A stretch of 64,000 nt of DNA from UBA5069 sp963773745 (GCA_963773745.1 CAVZCL010000003.1:1-64000); one strand, 5' to 3'; counted from the stretch's first letter, positions 1 through 11,092 are shown. Made by a program: numbers and translations. The notes: a model not told the origin generated them from the letters alone.

Positions 1-163
1 CAGCGCTATGAACCCAGCCGACAGCAAGACAATTTGTCTTCCGATCGGCTGCAGACGAACGAAACTGTGCCATCGATAGTATTGCCTCGCCTGCGCCCAC
101 TGCGTTACCACAACCGAGCTTTGCGCCCGTCGGCAGCCGTGGTCTGCCGCGGCCTGTCGCGGC

Positions 164-1120
164 CTACCGCACCTGCACCTGCCCGTCCTCAATCAGCCAC
201 TGCACCGCCTCGTAGACACCCTGCAGCGACGAGTAGCGCGGCCGGTACTCGAGCAGCCGTTCTGCCTTGGCAATGCTGCAGTTCGGGCTGTGCGCAATGT
301 GGTCCCACGTCGCGTTCGCCTCGGCCTCTGGCACCGTCTCACGCCACTCGGGCCACGGCAGATACGATAGCCGCGCCGGCTGCCCAAACCACGCCGCGAC
401 CGCCTCGGCGTAGCCGCGCAACGTGAGCGCCGCCGGTGACACAACGTGAAAACTCTCGCCCACGGCGGCGCCCCAGTGGGTAAGCGCGCACTCGAACGCC
501 TGCGCGACGTCGTCGGCATGGACGTGATGCACCGTCTCCAGCCCCATATTCGGCAGCGCTACTTCGCCTCCCGCGGCCAACTGCGTGAAGACGGCGGGGT
601 TGAAGTGGCCGGCGGGGTTCAGTGGCGCCCAGCCCGGCCCCACGATATGGCCTGGGTGCAGCACCGTTGCCGGAAAGTGGCCGCGCCGCGCTTCATCCAG
701 CAGATATGCCTCGATAGCCGCCTTTTGGATGCCGTACTCGCCGAAGGGCGTGCGCGGCTGGGCTTCGGTTGTTGGCACGACGGCGCTCGGCCCATGCACC
801 CAAATGGTGCCGCAGTGGAGAAAGTGCTGCACGCTGCCGCGCAACGCCTCCACCAGATGGCGCGCACTGTCAAGCGAAAAACAGATCATGTCAATCACGG
901 CGTCCGGCTGCAACGCCCGAATCTGCGCGCCGAAGGTCCCCGCCGCCTCGGCCGCTTCCCGGTCGATTGTATGCTGCTCCACCGCCGCCCACGCACCATG
1001 CGCCTGGTAGGGCGCACGCTGGCCGCGGCTAACCGTGACCACCTCATGGCCCGCCAGCACCAACCGCGGCACCAGATACGTCCCCACATGGCCGCTTCCG
1101 CCAATGACGACAATTCTCAT
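164..1120 (-). CDS. NAD(P)-dependent epimerase/dehydratase family protein
   Basis: Predicted cytoplasmic extended-SDR enzyme of 318 residues acting on a nucleotide sugar or similar substrate. The N-terminus carries a Rossmann glycine motif (VVIGGSGHVGTY) and the middle has the YxxxK catalytic pair (YGIQK). A start nine codons upstream is possible, but the ATG at 1120 is preceded by an AGGGAG ribosome binding site and begins directly at the Rossmann strand, so it is preferred. It stands alone, with no operon partner in the window. The substrate cannot be inferred; an NmrA-like or isoflavone-reductase-like role is an alternative. Confidence 0.85.
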   Translation of the reverse strand: MRIVVIGGSGHVGTYLVPRLVLAGHEVVTVSRGQRAPYQAHGAWAAVEQHTIDREAAEAAGTFGAQIRALQPDAVIDMICFSLDSARHLVEALRGSVQHFLHCGTIWVHGPSAVVPTTEAQPRTPFGEYGIQKAAIEAYLLDEARRGHFPATVLHPGHIVGPGWAPLNPAGHFNPAVFTQLAAGGEVALPNMGLETVHHVHADDVAQAFECALTHWGAAVGESFHVVSPAALTLRGYAEAVAAWFGQPARLSYLPWPEWRETVPEAEANATWDHIAHSPNCSIAKAERLLEYRPRYSSLQGVYEAVQWLIEDGQVQVR

Positions 1121-1595
1121 CGCTGTCTCCCTGTATAAGTGACACACCCTCGTTCGATCTGCCGCAACACTATTCTATCCGGAAAGCAACCAAAACTTGC
1201 ACGCAGATGGCGCTGGTTTAACAGACAAAGAGAGATGGCAATCGGGTGCCAACTCTTTGCATCCGTGCTGTCTACCCTGAAAATGGGGCTGTGCCATGTT
1301 GCCAGGGCGCAAGAGTGTTTTGCGGGTGTTTGGCATAACCTGGCCCCTCTGGTAGTATGTGCCTCCCCCTCCTCGCACGATTCTCGTTGCACCTTGGTCA
1401 CCTTCGTCCCAACCAGCCGCAGTTGCTCTTCAACCCGTCCTGCAGATGCAGCATGCTGTCTGAAGGCATCCTTCAACAGCGTGCGGATGATCGCTTGTAG
1501 CCGTAAAGCACCCAATGTGCACAAACCATAACTACCGTCTGCCGCGCCAACCCGCGGCGCAGCTATCACATTCGCTTGCTATTAAGGAGCCACTT
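1121..1595. other. Intergenic region with no supported gene
   Basis: About 475 bases lie between the divergent epimerase and the lectin/WD40 gene. Open frames exist on both strands, but none has a family signature or a convincing start. The region should hold both promoters; I could not find a clear -35/-10 pair. The only firm element is the AAGGAG ribosome binding site just before 1596. Confidence 0.5.
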
Positions 1596-4500
1596 GTGCA
1601 TTTCACCTTGCAATCTTTGCGTCAACAACTTCGCCAAAAAGGCAGCTTGCAACTGGCATTGATCTTGTTCATTCTGATGTCCGTTATGATAGGTAGTTTC
1701 ACGACAGCATCCGCGCAAACGCAGCAGAGCTACTGGCTGGGCCGCCAGGTGGGCACGGAGTACGTCTTCGATACGCAGTTGCCGGATGCGTTTGGCGTCA
1801 TGATCACCGCCGCCGACCCGAAGTATGCCGCGGTCAAGAGCCTGCCCAAGTTTTCAACCGAGGAAATCGGCGGCGAGAGCTACAACTTCGTGACAACTGG
1901 CCTTGCCTGGGACTTGGATTTGATTGACAACGGCCAAATCGCATTCCACAACAATGGCGCCGTGCAGGGCAATTGGTGGTTCAACATGGACAAGGACGAC
2001 GCCGAGTGGCAGACGCTCGTGCCCGAATTGAAGGCACCTGGCGACTGTGGATGGCACCTGGAAGCGTGTGACTCTCTTCGTTCTCATCGCGCCGGATGCA
2101 GCAGCACCCACAGTCCGGGTACCGATCCCCGAACTGACCCTGGCCAAGGAGAGCATGTACAAGCTTGGCCAGAAGACGGTAGCGGGCCACTATTATCCGG
2201 CAGTGAAGGTGCCGGCGGATTTGGACGCCTTCCGCGAGGCAATGCTGGATTATGGCAACGCGGGGCGCAGAGACCCCGATTTCCGCAAGAAGAATGGCTC
2301 CAAAACCGCCACCGACCTCACGCTTGACACGGTCGTCACCCTGGGGCCGAAGCCTGAAAAGGTCTTCCGGCAGAACGACACGCCGCCTTTCTTCCCCGAC
2401 CACCTGTTGGCCAAGCGAACTCAACGATGCGGCGCAGTTCCAGGCAGAGTACCAGGCTTCGATTGACAAACTGGGCCATGACGGCCCGCGCGCCTGGCTT
2501 GACCCCAAGACCGGCAAGACTGTCAACATGTTTGACGCCAGCGACCGCGTCGTCTACTTCGGTGGCGCCAATGCGGTGGAGGCCGCGGGCGTTGGCGGCC
2601 TGGGCTCATTCCCCCATGGCTGGATGGCGGGTGAAACGCATTTCCGTCCCTGGTTTAATGTCGACGGCTGCTATCCCGAAATCGGCTACGGCGCCGCGCA
2701 GTCCATGAGTGGCAACTGGTACTACGTTGCGGTCCCCGTCCGCCTGAATCCCTGTGTGGAGCCGACGCCCGCAGCGACTCTCGAGCCGACCGCCGAGACA
2801 ACCCCTCAGGCAACTGCTGAAGCAACCGCTCAACCGACTGTTGAGGCAACCGCAGCACCGACTGCCGAGCCGGCTGCTGAAGCAACCGCCGCACCGACTG
2901 CAACTGAAGCTGCTACGACCGCAGGTGCAGCCGCAGACGCTACACCGGAGCCCGCCCCAGCGTCGGCAACGGCAAATCGCTTTCCGCTGCCGGCGGGAAC
3001 GACGATTGTGCAGGGCGAGAAGTACCCCTCGGCGTCTGGCGATCACTATCTCATCTTCCAGCCCGACGGTAACCTTGTTGTCTACGATGCCGCGGACCAG
3101 TACGTTTGGGGGCTGGAGAGCATCACTGATGACTATGCCAAGGCGAAACGTGTGCAAATGCAACAGGACGGCAACCTTGTCGTCAATGGTGATGACGACG
3201 CATTCATCTGGTCGGCGCTGAGCAAGGATCCCGACGCCAGCGCCTATCTCAACCTGACGCCTGAGGGTGCGCTTCAACTGGTCTCTGGCGATAGCGGCGC
3301 CATTCTCTGGGCGAGCGATGGCAACCTCGAGGCAGAAGAGCCTACAGTTGCCGATGCAGATGGCAACGTCTACAACACCGTTCAAATTGGTCAGCAGCTG
3401 TGGATGACGGAGAATTTGCGCACGGCGAGCTGCAGTGATGGCACGGCAATTCCTCTGGTCAGCGACGCCGATGAATGGGTGAGCCAATCGGATGCAGCCT
3501 ATACGTGGGGCAGCGACGTTGCAGACGATGCACAGGCCCAGGAGGAGTATGGCGCGCTCTACAACGCCTATGCCGCGACCGCCGCCTGCAACGTCTGCCC
3601 CGCTGATCGGCGCGTGCCATCTGCAGCGGACTTCCAGACGCTGCTCGAGAGCCAAGGGGCCGACGCCCATCTCAAGTTGAGTGATCCAGCTTTTTGGGAC
3701 AAGGCCAGCCTGGCAACCAACGCCAGCGGCTGGAGCGCGCGTCCGGCCGGCGGTCAGGGTGGTGATGCACCTGGCTCCTACGACTTTGGCACGTACGCCT
3801 ACTTCTGGAGCACCACCGAGATCGACGAAGGGACAAATTCTCTCTTTGTGATTCACGCCGACGATGCGAGCGCCAGCGGCCTGGCCGGCCTCCGCTACGG
3901 CTTCTCAATCCGCTGTATGCAGGACCTGCCGCCCGTAGCCCAGGCAACAGCTGAGCCCACAATGCGGGAGCCGCTTGTCATTACGCATACGGCAATTGTG
4001 GACAGCGTGGCGTGGTCTCCCGATGGCAGCCAACTGGCGACTGGTGCGCGTGACGATATGGTGCATCTGTGGGATTCCACCACCGGCGCAAACGCCTTCA
4101 GCTCCACCGGCCACACCGCCGATGTGGTGCGCGTGGCGTGGTCGCCTGATGGCAGCCAGCTCGCCACTGCCAGCGACGACAGCAGCGTGCGCGTGTGGGA
4201 TGCCGCAACGGGTGCAGAATTACTTGCCCTCGCCGGCCATACGGCCCGTTTGGATACTGTGGCGTGGTCGCCTGACGGCAGCAAACTTGTCTCTGCGTCA
4301 CCCATCGACGAGAGCGTGCATGTTTGGGATGCGCTGACGGGCACAAGTCTGTTGACCATCACGCTCCCCAGCGCAAGCAATGTGACGAGTGTGGCATGGT
4401 CGCCCGATGGCGCTCAATTCGCCTCAACGACCAATGACAAGACAATCCTGATCTTTGATGCTGCAACGGGCGCAATCGTGCTCACCCTCAAAGGTGATAC

Positions 4501-4991
4501 AGGAACGCCTTCGAGCTTGGCATGGTCACCTGATGGCAGCAAACTCGCCTCTTCAAGTTATGACAAGGCTGTACGCGTATGGGACGCCGTGAGCGGCGAC
4601 AAGCCTGCTTACCCTTACGGACCATACCGGGGCTGTGGAGCAGGTGGCGTGGTCGCCCGATGGGAGCAAACTTGCCTCCGCCGGCTCTGACGACACAGTG
4701 CGCGTGTGGGATGGCGCAACCGGCGCACTCTTGCAGACTCTCGCTGGCGACCTGACTACTGTGCCTGGCGGCGGGATCGTTGTATGGTCGCCCGATAGCA
4801 GCAAGCTCGCGGCTGCAACCTGGGATGGAACTGTCATGGTCTGGGACGCAGAGACAGGCGCGAGCATAGCGACCTTGACAGGCCACACAAGTGGTGTGAC
4901 GCAACTGGCATGGTCGCCCGATGGCAGCCGGCTCGCCACTGCGTCGGGGGATAAGACTGTACGCGTGTGGGATATGGATGCCAGACAGTGA
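1596..4991 (+). CDS. Secreted multidomain protein: unknown domain, B-lectin, FISUMP domain and WD40 propeller (frameshifted in this sequence)
   Basis: One secreted protein of about 1130 residues, split here by three one-base insertions near 2033, 2415 and 4603; each removal joins matching domain sequence. The start is a GTG at 1596, six bases after AAGGAG, followed by a signal peptide ending near TASAQ. Domain order: an uncharacterised region (about residues 30-380); a Thr/Pro/Ala/Glu-rich linker; a bulb-type lectin domain with repeated QPDGNLVVYD and QQDGNLVVN motifs; a Fibrobacter succinogenes major paralogous (FISUMP) domain with WMTENLR, YGALYNAYA and CPADRRVPS; and eight WD repeats (VAWSPDG...VRVWD) that would close a beta-propeller. 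A rho-independent terminator follows, so it is probably monocistronic. A cell-surface carbohydrate or protein binding role is inference; no catalytic residues were recognised. Confidence 0.8.
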
Positions 4992-5020
4992 CTTTGCACA
5001 GTGCGGCAGTCAGAGTCCAC

Positions 5021-5056
5021 AAACGCCCTCGGCCGTGTGGCCGAGGGCGTTTGGTA
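5021..5056 (+). terminator. Rho-independent terminator after the lectin/WD40 gene
   Basis: A 14-base perfect stem (AAACGCCCTCGGCC and its complement) around a GTGT loop. It lies 29 bases after the WD40 stop codon and closely resembles the hairpin at 5933-5966. It could also end transcripts from the minus-strand SDR fragment. Confidence 0.8.
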
Positions 5057-5079
5057 TTCAACGGTGCAGCGCTGCGCGA

Positions 5080-5195
5080 TCAGCCATCCTGGCGCGTTGG
5101 GCGGAAGAGGATATCGTTGATATCGATGTTGTCGGGATGGCTCATGGCGCAGACGACGGCCGCGCAGACGAATGGGGCGGGATTGCACATGACCA
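5080..5195 (-). pseudogene. 3' fragment of a short-chain dehydrogenase gene
   Basis: The minus strand encodes about the last 35 residues of an SDR, ending DINDILFRPTRQDG then stop. The complete copies nearby end DINEILFRPTRQEG. DNA similarity to the 5995 copy runs through the preceding hairpin as well and stops near 5195, upstream of which no SDR sequence is visible. It is therefore a truncated duplicate of a gene 3' end with its terminator, not an expressed enzyme. Confidence 0.75.
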
Positions 5196-5295
5196 GTTTT
5201 GCTGCAGCGATCACGCGCCATAGTACCCGGTGCGCTTGCGCTCCTCGTCCAAAGCGACGCAAACTGATGTGCATTTCACCTGTACACCGACAGAG

Positions 5296-5667
5296 TCACC
5301 CCTGCGATGCCTCGCGACCGATTTCGCCGCCTGCCTGATCGGGCCGCATGACCTCTGCGCCATGCATAAAACTGACAAAGATCAATTCCTCGTCCAGCGC
5401 GCGTACGGAATGGGTTTCACCCTTTGCGAAGAGAACCAGGGATGCCGGCCCATATTCGACTTCGCGCCCATCACTTCCCGAAAACATGCCACGCCCTTGC
5501 ATGACAACGACATAGAAGGGAGAATCCGGCACTGCGTGCTCTCCACTCGATCGGCCAGGCTTCAGCATCCAGCGCAGAATGCGCACATCCTGGTTGACGA
5601 GCAACGGCTGCGCATAAGGATCAGTATCGTGAAACTCAAGATGACTCAGCAGCGAACGGGATTCCAT
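5296..5667 (-). CDS. Cupin-fold protein
   Basis: A single-domain cupin of 123 residues, cytoplasmic. The profile is typical: PGRSSGEHAVPDSPFYVVVMQGRG (motif 1 region, in two halves) followed by GPASLVLFAKGETHSVRA (motif 2 region), giving a small beta-barrel with possible metal ligands His/Glu and a late His. The start at 5667 is preceded by AAGGAG at six bases; an upstream in-frame ATG at 5688 has a poorer site. It lies between the SDR fragment and the intact-length SDR, all on the minus strand. The function is unknown: small cupins serve as dioxygenases, isomerases or sensory domains. Confidence 0.8.
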   Translation of the reverse strand: MESRSLLSHLEFHDTDPYAQPLLVNQDVRILRWMLKPGRSSGEHAVPDSPFYVVVMQGRGMFSGSDGREVEYGPASLVLFAKGETHSVRALDEELIFVSFMHGAEVMRPDQAGGEIGREASQG

Positions 5668-5932
5668 AGCGCTCTCCTTTTGAGACATGGCTCCGCCTCG
5701 TCACACTTTGGCGTGTGCAAGCAGTTGACGAGCCAGCGGATTAGCGGGGAGTATTACACAAGCCAACGCGGGATAAATTAAGGCATATGCCACTGCGCGC
5801 AGCGTTAACCACGCGAAACGCGCGGCAAAGCGTTAACGAATCGATCAACCCATGGGTTCCCATGCCCGTAAAGTGCGCAACCGAGACAAAGGGGAAAGTG
5901 GGCGCTCTTGTTGCCCAACGTGGAGCTTGAAG

Positions 5933-5966
5933 AAAACGCCCCCAGCCGTGTGGCTGGGGGCGTTTT
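5933..5966 (-). terminator. Rho-independent terminator after SDR copy 1
   Basis: A 15-base stem (AAAACGCCCCCAGCC and complement) with a GTGT loop, followed on the minus strand by TTTTCTTC. It sits about 30 bases beyond the SDR stop. The arms differ from the 5021 hairpin by compensating changes, which supports a conserved structure. Confidence 0.85.
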
Positions 5967-5994
5967 GTTTTCTCGGGTGCAGTGCTGCGGGCGA

Positions 5995-6742
5995 TCAACC
6001 CTCTTGGCGTGTGGGGCGGAAGAGGATTTCGTTGATGTCCACGTCGTCGGGCTGGCTCATCGCGTAGACGACGGCCCGTGCAAACGAATCGGGTGGAATC
6101 GCAAGGTCGTCGTAGACCTTCTGCGTCTTCTCGGCAATGTCCGGCTGAGCTGATGCTCTGCGGCAGCTCCGTCGTGATCACCCCCGGCGAGATGATGGTC
6201 GTGCGGATGTTGTAGGGCTTCACTTCCATGCGCAGCCCTTCGGAGAGCGCGCGCACGGCAAACTTGGTGGCCGAATAGACGGAGAACTCCTTGCCGATTT
6301 TGTGCCCGGAGACGGAGGAGACATTGATGATGTGACCGGACATTTGCGCCTCCATGTGGGGCAGCGCTGCGCTAATGCCGTAGAGCACGCCCTTGATGTT
6401 GACGTCGATGGCCCGGTCCCAATCCTCAATCGTCAGGCGATCAAGCGGTGCACGCGGCATGACGCCGGCGTTGTTGATCATGACGTCAATGCGGCCGTAG
6501 GTCTCCACGGCGGTGTCGACCAGTTGCTTCACCTGATCGTAATGGGTGACGTCCGTCGTGACGGCGAGCGCCTTGCCGCCGGCGGCGGTGAGCTCTGTCA
6601 CGAGTGACTCAAGGCGCTCTGTGCGGCGTGCGCCCAGCACAACGGTGGCGCCCTCTGCCGAGAGTGCGCGGGCGGTCGCCTCACCCAGCCCGCTGCTTGC
6701 ACCTGTAATGACGACAACCTTGCCGGCGATGTTGTTGCTCAA
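5995..6742 (-). CDS. Short-chain dehydrogenase/reductase, copy 1 (one frameshift)
   Basis: A classical SDR of about 248 residues, NAD(P)-dependent. It shows the TGASSGLG cofactor loop, NNAG, the catalytic Ser region (NVSSVSGH) and YSATK. The start is probably the TTG at 6742, which follows AGGGGG and encodes LSNNIAGKVVVITG. Near 6155 the sequence has one extra A relative to the paralogue at 11453 (GGCTGAGCTG against GGCTGGCTG); without it the C-terminus becomes ELPQSISQPDIAEKTQ and ends FRPTRQEG. The family (YdfG-like, serine/3-hydroxy acid type) fits, but the substrate is unknown. The gene diverges from the trehalose gene. Confidence 0.85.
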
Positions 6743-7084
6743 TTGTTCCCCCTGGGTATGGCTGCTGCAGGACGAGCGGCTGGCCTGCAACGGCTGGTTT
6801 TTGGTAGCCGTCCAGCGCGCTTCTGCTGGATGACCGGTCTTCCGCCCCCGCAAGTATACCCCAGCCGCGCGCAATGCTGCGTGTGCCTTCGCCCCAGTGG
6901 CCCCGCCTGATCAGCGCGTGCGGGCAATGGCGTTTGGGGCGCGCGCGGGTACACTCAACGAGTACTTTGAGGGTGGGAGCCGCAGCGCACGTAGGATCGT
7001 TAATGAAGAGCGCCCTCCCCATTCGCGGCGCACACGTATCCACAGAGTGGCTTGGCGCACCCCAACCACCATGGAGGAAACCAC

Positions 7085-9302
7085 ATGAGCACAACGATTA
7101 TTGTCTCCAACCGCCTGCCTGTCCGTTCCAAGGTGAGTGGCGGCCAGATCAGCTTCAAGCCCACTGCGGGCGGGCTGGCCACCGGCCTGAGCACAGTTCG
7201 CCAGGCGGGAGAGCAGCTTTGGATTGGCTGGCCGGGCTCCTTTGTTGAGGAAGAGGCGCAAGAGCAGAAGATTCGGGAGAAGCTCTCCCGACATGGGGAT
7301 GGATCCCGTCTTCCTTTCCCAGAACGAGATCGAGAAGTACTACGAGGGCTTCTCCAACGGCATTCTCTGGCCCATCTGCCACTATGTGCCTTCGTATGCA
7401 ACCTACGTGCAAGAGTTTTGGGACGCATATGTTGAGGTCAATCGCAGGTTTGCCGATTGCGTGCTGTCGCACGCCCAGCCCGAAGACACCATCTGGGTGC
7501 ATGATTATCAGTTGCTGCTGGTGCCGCAGATGGTGCGCGCACGGCTGCCTGACGTACGCATTGGCTACTTTCACCACATCCCCTTCCCCTCGTACGAAAT
7601 CTTCCGGCAGATCCCCTGGCGCGACGCGCTGCTCAAGGGCGTACTCGGCGCAGACCTGATCGGCTTTCACACCTATGACGATGTGCGCCACTTCATGAGC
7701 ACGGCCACGCGTGTGCTGGGGATCGGGTCCTCGCTTAACCAGTTGGATGTGAACCACAGGCCCGTGCTGGTTGACGCTTTCCCCATGGGCATTGACTTCG
7801 GCAAGTACGAGAAACTGGCTGCGCGCCCGAGCGTGCGGCGCAATGTCGAAAAGGTGGAGCAGTCGGTGCACGGCGCGCGCATGATCTTCTCGGTGGACCG
7901 GCTGGACTACAGCAAGGGCATCTTGCAGCGGCTGCAGGCCTTTGAGCTCTTTCTGCAGCAACATCGCGACTACCATGAAAAGGTCTCGCTGCTCATGCTT
8001 GTGGTGCCGTCGCGCGACGTTGTGCCCGCCTACAAGCGGCTCAAACGCGAAATTGACCGCACGGTGAGCAACATCAACGCCCACTACAGCACACTGGGCT
8101 GGCAGCCGGTCTTCTACATGTACCGCTCGGTTGCGCTGGAACTGCTCTCGGCCATGTATGTGGCGGCGGATGTCTGCCTCGTGACGCCGCTGCGCGACGG
8201 CATGAATCTGGTGAGCAAGGAGTATGTGGCCAGCAGCATCGATGAGCAGGGTGTGCTCATCCTCAGCGAGATGGCGGGCGCGTCCAAGGAGCTGACCGAG
8301 GCCATCACCATCAACCCAAATGATGTGCCCGCGTTGGCCGATGCGCTCTATCAGGCGCTGGAGATGCCGCCGGAAGAGCAGCGCGCACGCATGCATGTCA
8401 TGCGCGCAACTGTGAAAAAGTTCAACGTGCAGCACTGGGTGGAACTCTTCATGCAGGGGCTGGCCAACATCAAGGCTATCCAGAAGGCGATGCTGACAAA
8501 GCGGCTGACGAAGGCGAGTTACGACCCCATCCGCACGCTCTATGCCAAGGCCCACAAGCGGATGCTCTTCCTCGACTACGACGGCACGCTCATGGGCTTC
8601 AACACCGACCCGCTGGCCGTGCAGCCGGATGCGGAGCTGCTTGCGCTGCTCGAGGCGCTGGCGCGCGACCCCAGGAACCGCGTTGCCATCATCAGCGGGC
8701 GCATGCACGAGACGCTGGAGGAGTGGCTGGGCCATCTACCAGTGGACCTGATTGCCGAGCACGGGGCATGGACCCGGCACAAGGGTGGCGCATGGCGGAA
8801 GCACCCGGGGCTGAGCGATGCGTGGAAGCGCGAACTGCTGCCGGTGCTGCAGAGCTTTGCCGACCGCACGCCGGGCGCGCTCATTGAGGAGAAGAGTTAC
8901 TCGCTAAGCTGGCACTATCGCAAGGTGGAGCCAGGGCTGGGCGAACAGCGCGCGATTGAACTGCAGGACAACCTGCGCGTGCTCGCTTTTGATCGCGGCC
9001 TGCAGATTTTGCAGGGGCACAAGGTGATCGAGCTGAAGAGCAATCTTACGAGCAAGGGCAATGTGGCGCGTTTGTGGCTGGAAGAGAATGCGTACGACTT
9101 TGTGCTGGCCGCAGGTGACGACCATACCGATGAGGATACCTTCAAGGCCATGCCCGAGAACGCCATCACAATCAAGGTGGGGGGCAATGTCTCGGCGGCG
9201 CGCTATTCGATCGATGGCGTTGCCGACGTGCGCGCGCTGCTGAAGGAGTTGGCCAAGGGGAGCGATAACGCATCTGTGACAGAGAAGGTCCAGCAGGCGT
9301 AG
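7085..9302 (+). CDS. otsA-otsB fusion: Fused trehalose-6-phosphate synthase / trehalose-6-phosphate phosphatase (one frameshift)
   Basis: A bifunctional cytoplasmic protein of about 738 residues that makes trehalose from UDP-glucose and glucose-6-phosphate. The GT20 synthase half (about residues 1-480) has SNRLPV, GGLATGL, YYEGFSNGILWP, VHDYQLLLVPQ and the C-terminal RDGMNLVSKEY. The phosphatase half is a HAD domain starting FLDYDGTLMGF (catalytic Asp-x-Asp) and ending with GDDHTDEDTF. The ATG at 7085 follows GGAGG. An extra G in GGGG at 7295-7298 breaks the frame after KLSRHG; removal restores continuity into MDPVFLS. Fusion of both steps in one chain is common in bacteria that use trehalose as osmoprotectant. 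No other trehalose gene is nearby. Confidence 0.93.
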
Positions 9303-9925
9303 TCGCGGTCTGGCTTTCCGGCCGACACTTGGTGGAATGCAGATAGTATCAAACGCCTCCTTGCTTCTGATGGCAGGCAGGAGGCCTGTGAAGAAGGCAA
9401 ACGCCCCATCCTCCAGAGCATGATCACCCGCTCTACATCAATCCCCAATCTGGCGACGGCTGCTGCCGCGCAGCGACACGAACCGCGTCGAACCGCATAT
9501 CATCCACGGAGTATGCATTGCAGCTTCCGGGGACGGAGGCGTTTGCGGCGCTGCCGCTCTCCCAATATACGGCGGCAGGGACGAAAGGGGTCGTAAGCAA
9601 GTAGGCATAGACGAACATCGGCGCGAAGTCCGGAGCCACGGACAGTCCAGAGAACGAGCCACCAATGTGTGACTCGCTTCACGAACTTGACACGTGTGCT
9701 AGAATCATATAGCCCCACAGGCGACCATAGTCCCTCGTTTGATGCCTGCATGGCGTTTTTCCATCCTCATCGTCAGCGCACTCGAGACGCGCATTATTGC
9801 GCCTATCCCCCTCATATAGCCCCCTTCACGTTGTGGAGTGGCACATCGGCATGGCGTCACGACATGGTCGTGCAGCCGATGCTGCCTGTTCGTGGCCCGA
9901 CGGGTTATGCGAAAGGAGACCTGCG
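9303..9925. other. Intergenic region, possibly with a decayed gene remnant
   Basis: About 620 bases between the trehalose gene and the sulfite-oxidase-type gene. On the minus strand, 9433-9639 encodes a protein-like stretch (APMFVYAYLLTTPFVPAAVY then SCNAYSVDDMRFDAVRV) with no recognised family and no start or upstream continuation, so it may be the tail of a lost gene. A TTGACA at about 9688 lacks a well-spaced -10. Otherwise I see nothing. Confidence 0.3.
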
Positions 9926-11092
9926 ATGAGCGATGCACGTATTTCACGTCGAACAGTTCTGAAGGGAGGCGCCGCGCTCACTGGTGCGGCCATGCTCAGT
10001 AATAGTCGATGGTATGCGCGGGCTGCACCACTGCAACAGAGTGACGTCGTCATTCCCTGGCTTGACCAACCGGCCGAGAACCCCGTACCCGAGATTGTCG
10101 ACCACCAGTTGCAGTGGGAGGCACTCGACTCGTGGATCACGCCGGCTGACCAGTTCCACATGGTGTCGCACTTTGGGCAGCCCGAAATCGACGCCGACGA
10201 CTGGAGCCTGGAAATCACCGGACTGGTCCAGCATCCCATGACGCTGAGCCTCGCCGATCTCAGGGCGTGGCCGCGCCAGGAGGTGACCTTCACTCTCGAA
10301 TGCGCGGGCAATCACGGGCTCGACTTCTTCAATGGAGGAATCGGCAATGCGACCTGGGCCGGCGCGTCACTGGCGCCCATCCTTGACGAGGCGGGCCCAC
10401 TCGACGATGGCACGGAAGTTGTCTTCTACGGGACGGACATGGGCGAGATGAATGTGCGCGACACAACCTTCATGCAGAACTTTGCGCGCGCTATGTCGAT
10501 TCAGGATGCCATGAATCCGCTCAACCTCCTCTGCTACTCGATCAACGGGGAACCGCTGCCGCAGAAGAACGGCTTTCCGGTGCGCCTGATTGCGCCGGGC
10601 TGGTATGGCGTCGCCAACGTGAAGTGGCTCAAGCGTATCGAGCTGCGCAACACACGCTATGCGGGGCACTTCATGGCGCGTGACTACGTCACCATCCGCG
10701 AGGAAGAACACAACGGCGAGAAGGTTTGGACTGAGACGTTGGTCGGCCCGGCACGCATCAAGTCGGCGCCTGCGCGCGTCGTTCGTAGCGACGACGGCTT
10801 CCGGATCGATGGCGCGGCCTGGGGCGCTCCGATCGCGCGCGTCGAGGTGCAAATCGATGACGGCGACTGGCGCGAAGCGGAGCTGGACACGGAGAATGTT
10901 GGCCGCTACGCGTGGCGTTTCTGGTCGATGCCCTGGGACGATGCCACCGCCGGCGAGCACTCGGTCACCACGCGTGCGATTGACATCTACGACGACGTGC
11001 AGCCGCCTGCCGACGACCCGTTCCTGGCAGGCAAGATTACGTTCTGGGAGAGCAACGGGCAGATCACGCGGCATGTTGATATTCCCGAGTAG
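9926..11092 (+). CDS. Tat-exported molybdopterin oxidoreductase of the sulfite oxidase family
   Basis: A 388-residue enzyme with a twin-arginine signal (SRRTVLKGG followed by a hydrophobic stretch), so it is folded with its cofactor and exported across the membrane. The molybdopterin domain contains the single conserved Cys that ligates molybdenum (TLECAGNHG, Cys126) and the FPVRLIAPGWYG motif; the C-terminal third is the immunoglobulin-like Moco dimerisation domain (about residues 285-385). The ATG at 9926 has an AAAGGAG site eight bases upstream. No heme domain or cytochrome subunit is fused or adjacent, so its electron acceptor is unknown. Sulfite oxidation is the family function; related enzymes have other substrates. 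A strong terminator follows. Confidence 0.88.
   Translation: MSDARISRRTVLKGGAALTGAAMLSNSRWYARAAPLQQSDVVIPWLDQPAENPVPEIVDHQLQWEALDSWITPADQFHMVSHFGQPEIDADDWSLEITGLVQHPMTLSLADLRAWPRQEVTFTLECAGNHGLDFFNGGIGNATWAGASLAPILDEAGPLDDGTEVVFYGTDMGEMNVRDTTFMQNFARAMSIQDAMNPLNLLCYSINGEPLPQKNGFPVRLIAPGWYGVANVKWLKRIELRNTRYAGHFMARDYVTIREEEHNGEKVWTETLVGPARIKSAPARVVRSDDGFRIDGAAWGAPIARVEVQIDDGDWREAELDTENVGRYAWRFWSMPWDDATAGEHSVTTRAIDIYDDVQPPADDPFLAGKITFWESNGQITRHVDIPE

Noticed and set aside
1..163. Possible coding start at the left edge
   Set aside because: An open frame exists, but with no motif, start signal or continuation; I see nothing supportable there.
2754..2960. Repetitive CAACCGACTG...GAGGCAACCGC tract, considered as a CRISPR array or satellite
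   Set aside because: It encodes the Thr/Pro/Ala/Glu linker of the secreted protein, in frame with flanking domains.
1515..4991. Programmed frameshifting in the WD40 protein and the other split genes
   Set aside because: The breaks lie at ordinary sequence without slippery heptamers, and all are repaired by removing inserted bases in unrelated genes; sequence error is simpler.
7155..8735. A 526-codon open frame antisense to the trehalose synthase gene
   Set aside because: It mirrors the codon positions of a clear GT20 gene and has no family motif; long antisense frames are expected in GC-rich coding DNA.
9680..9715. TTGACA near 9688 as a promoter for the sulfite-oxidase-type gene
   Set aside because: No -10 hexamer at proper spacing; TAGAAT is only seven bases away.
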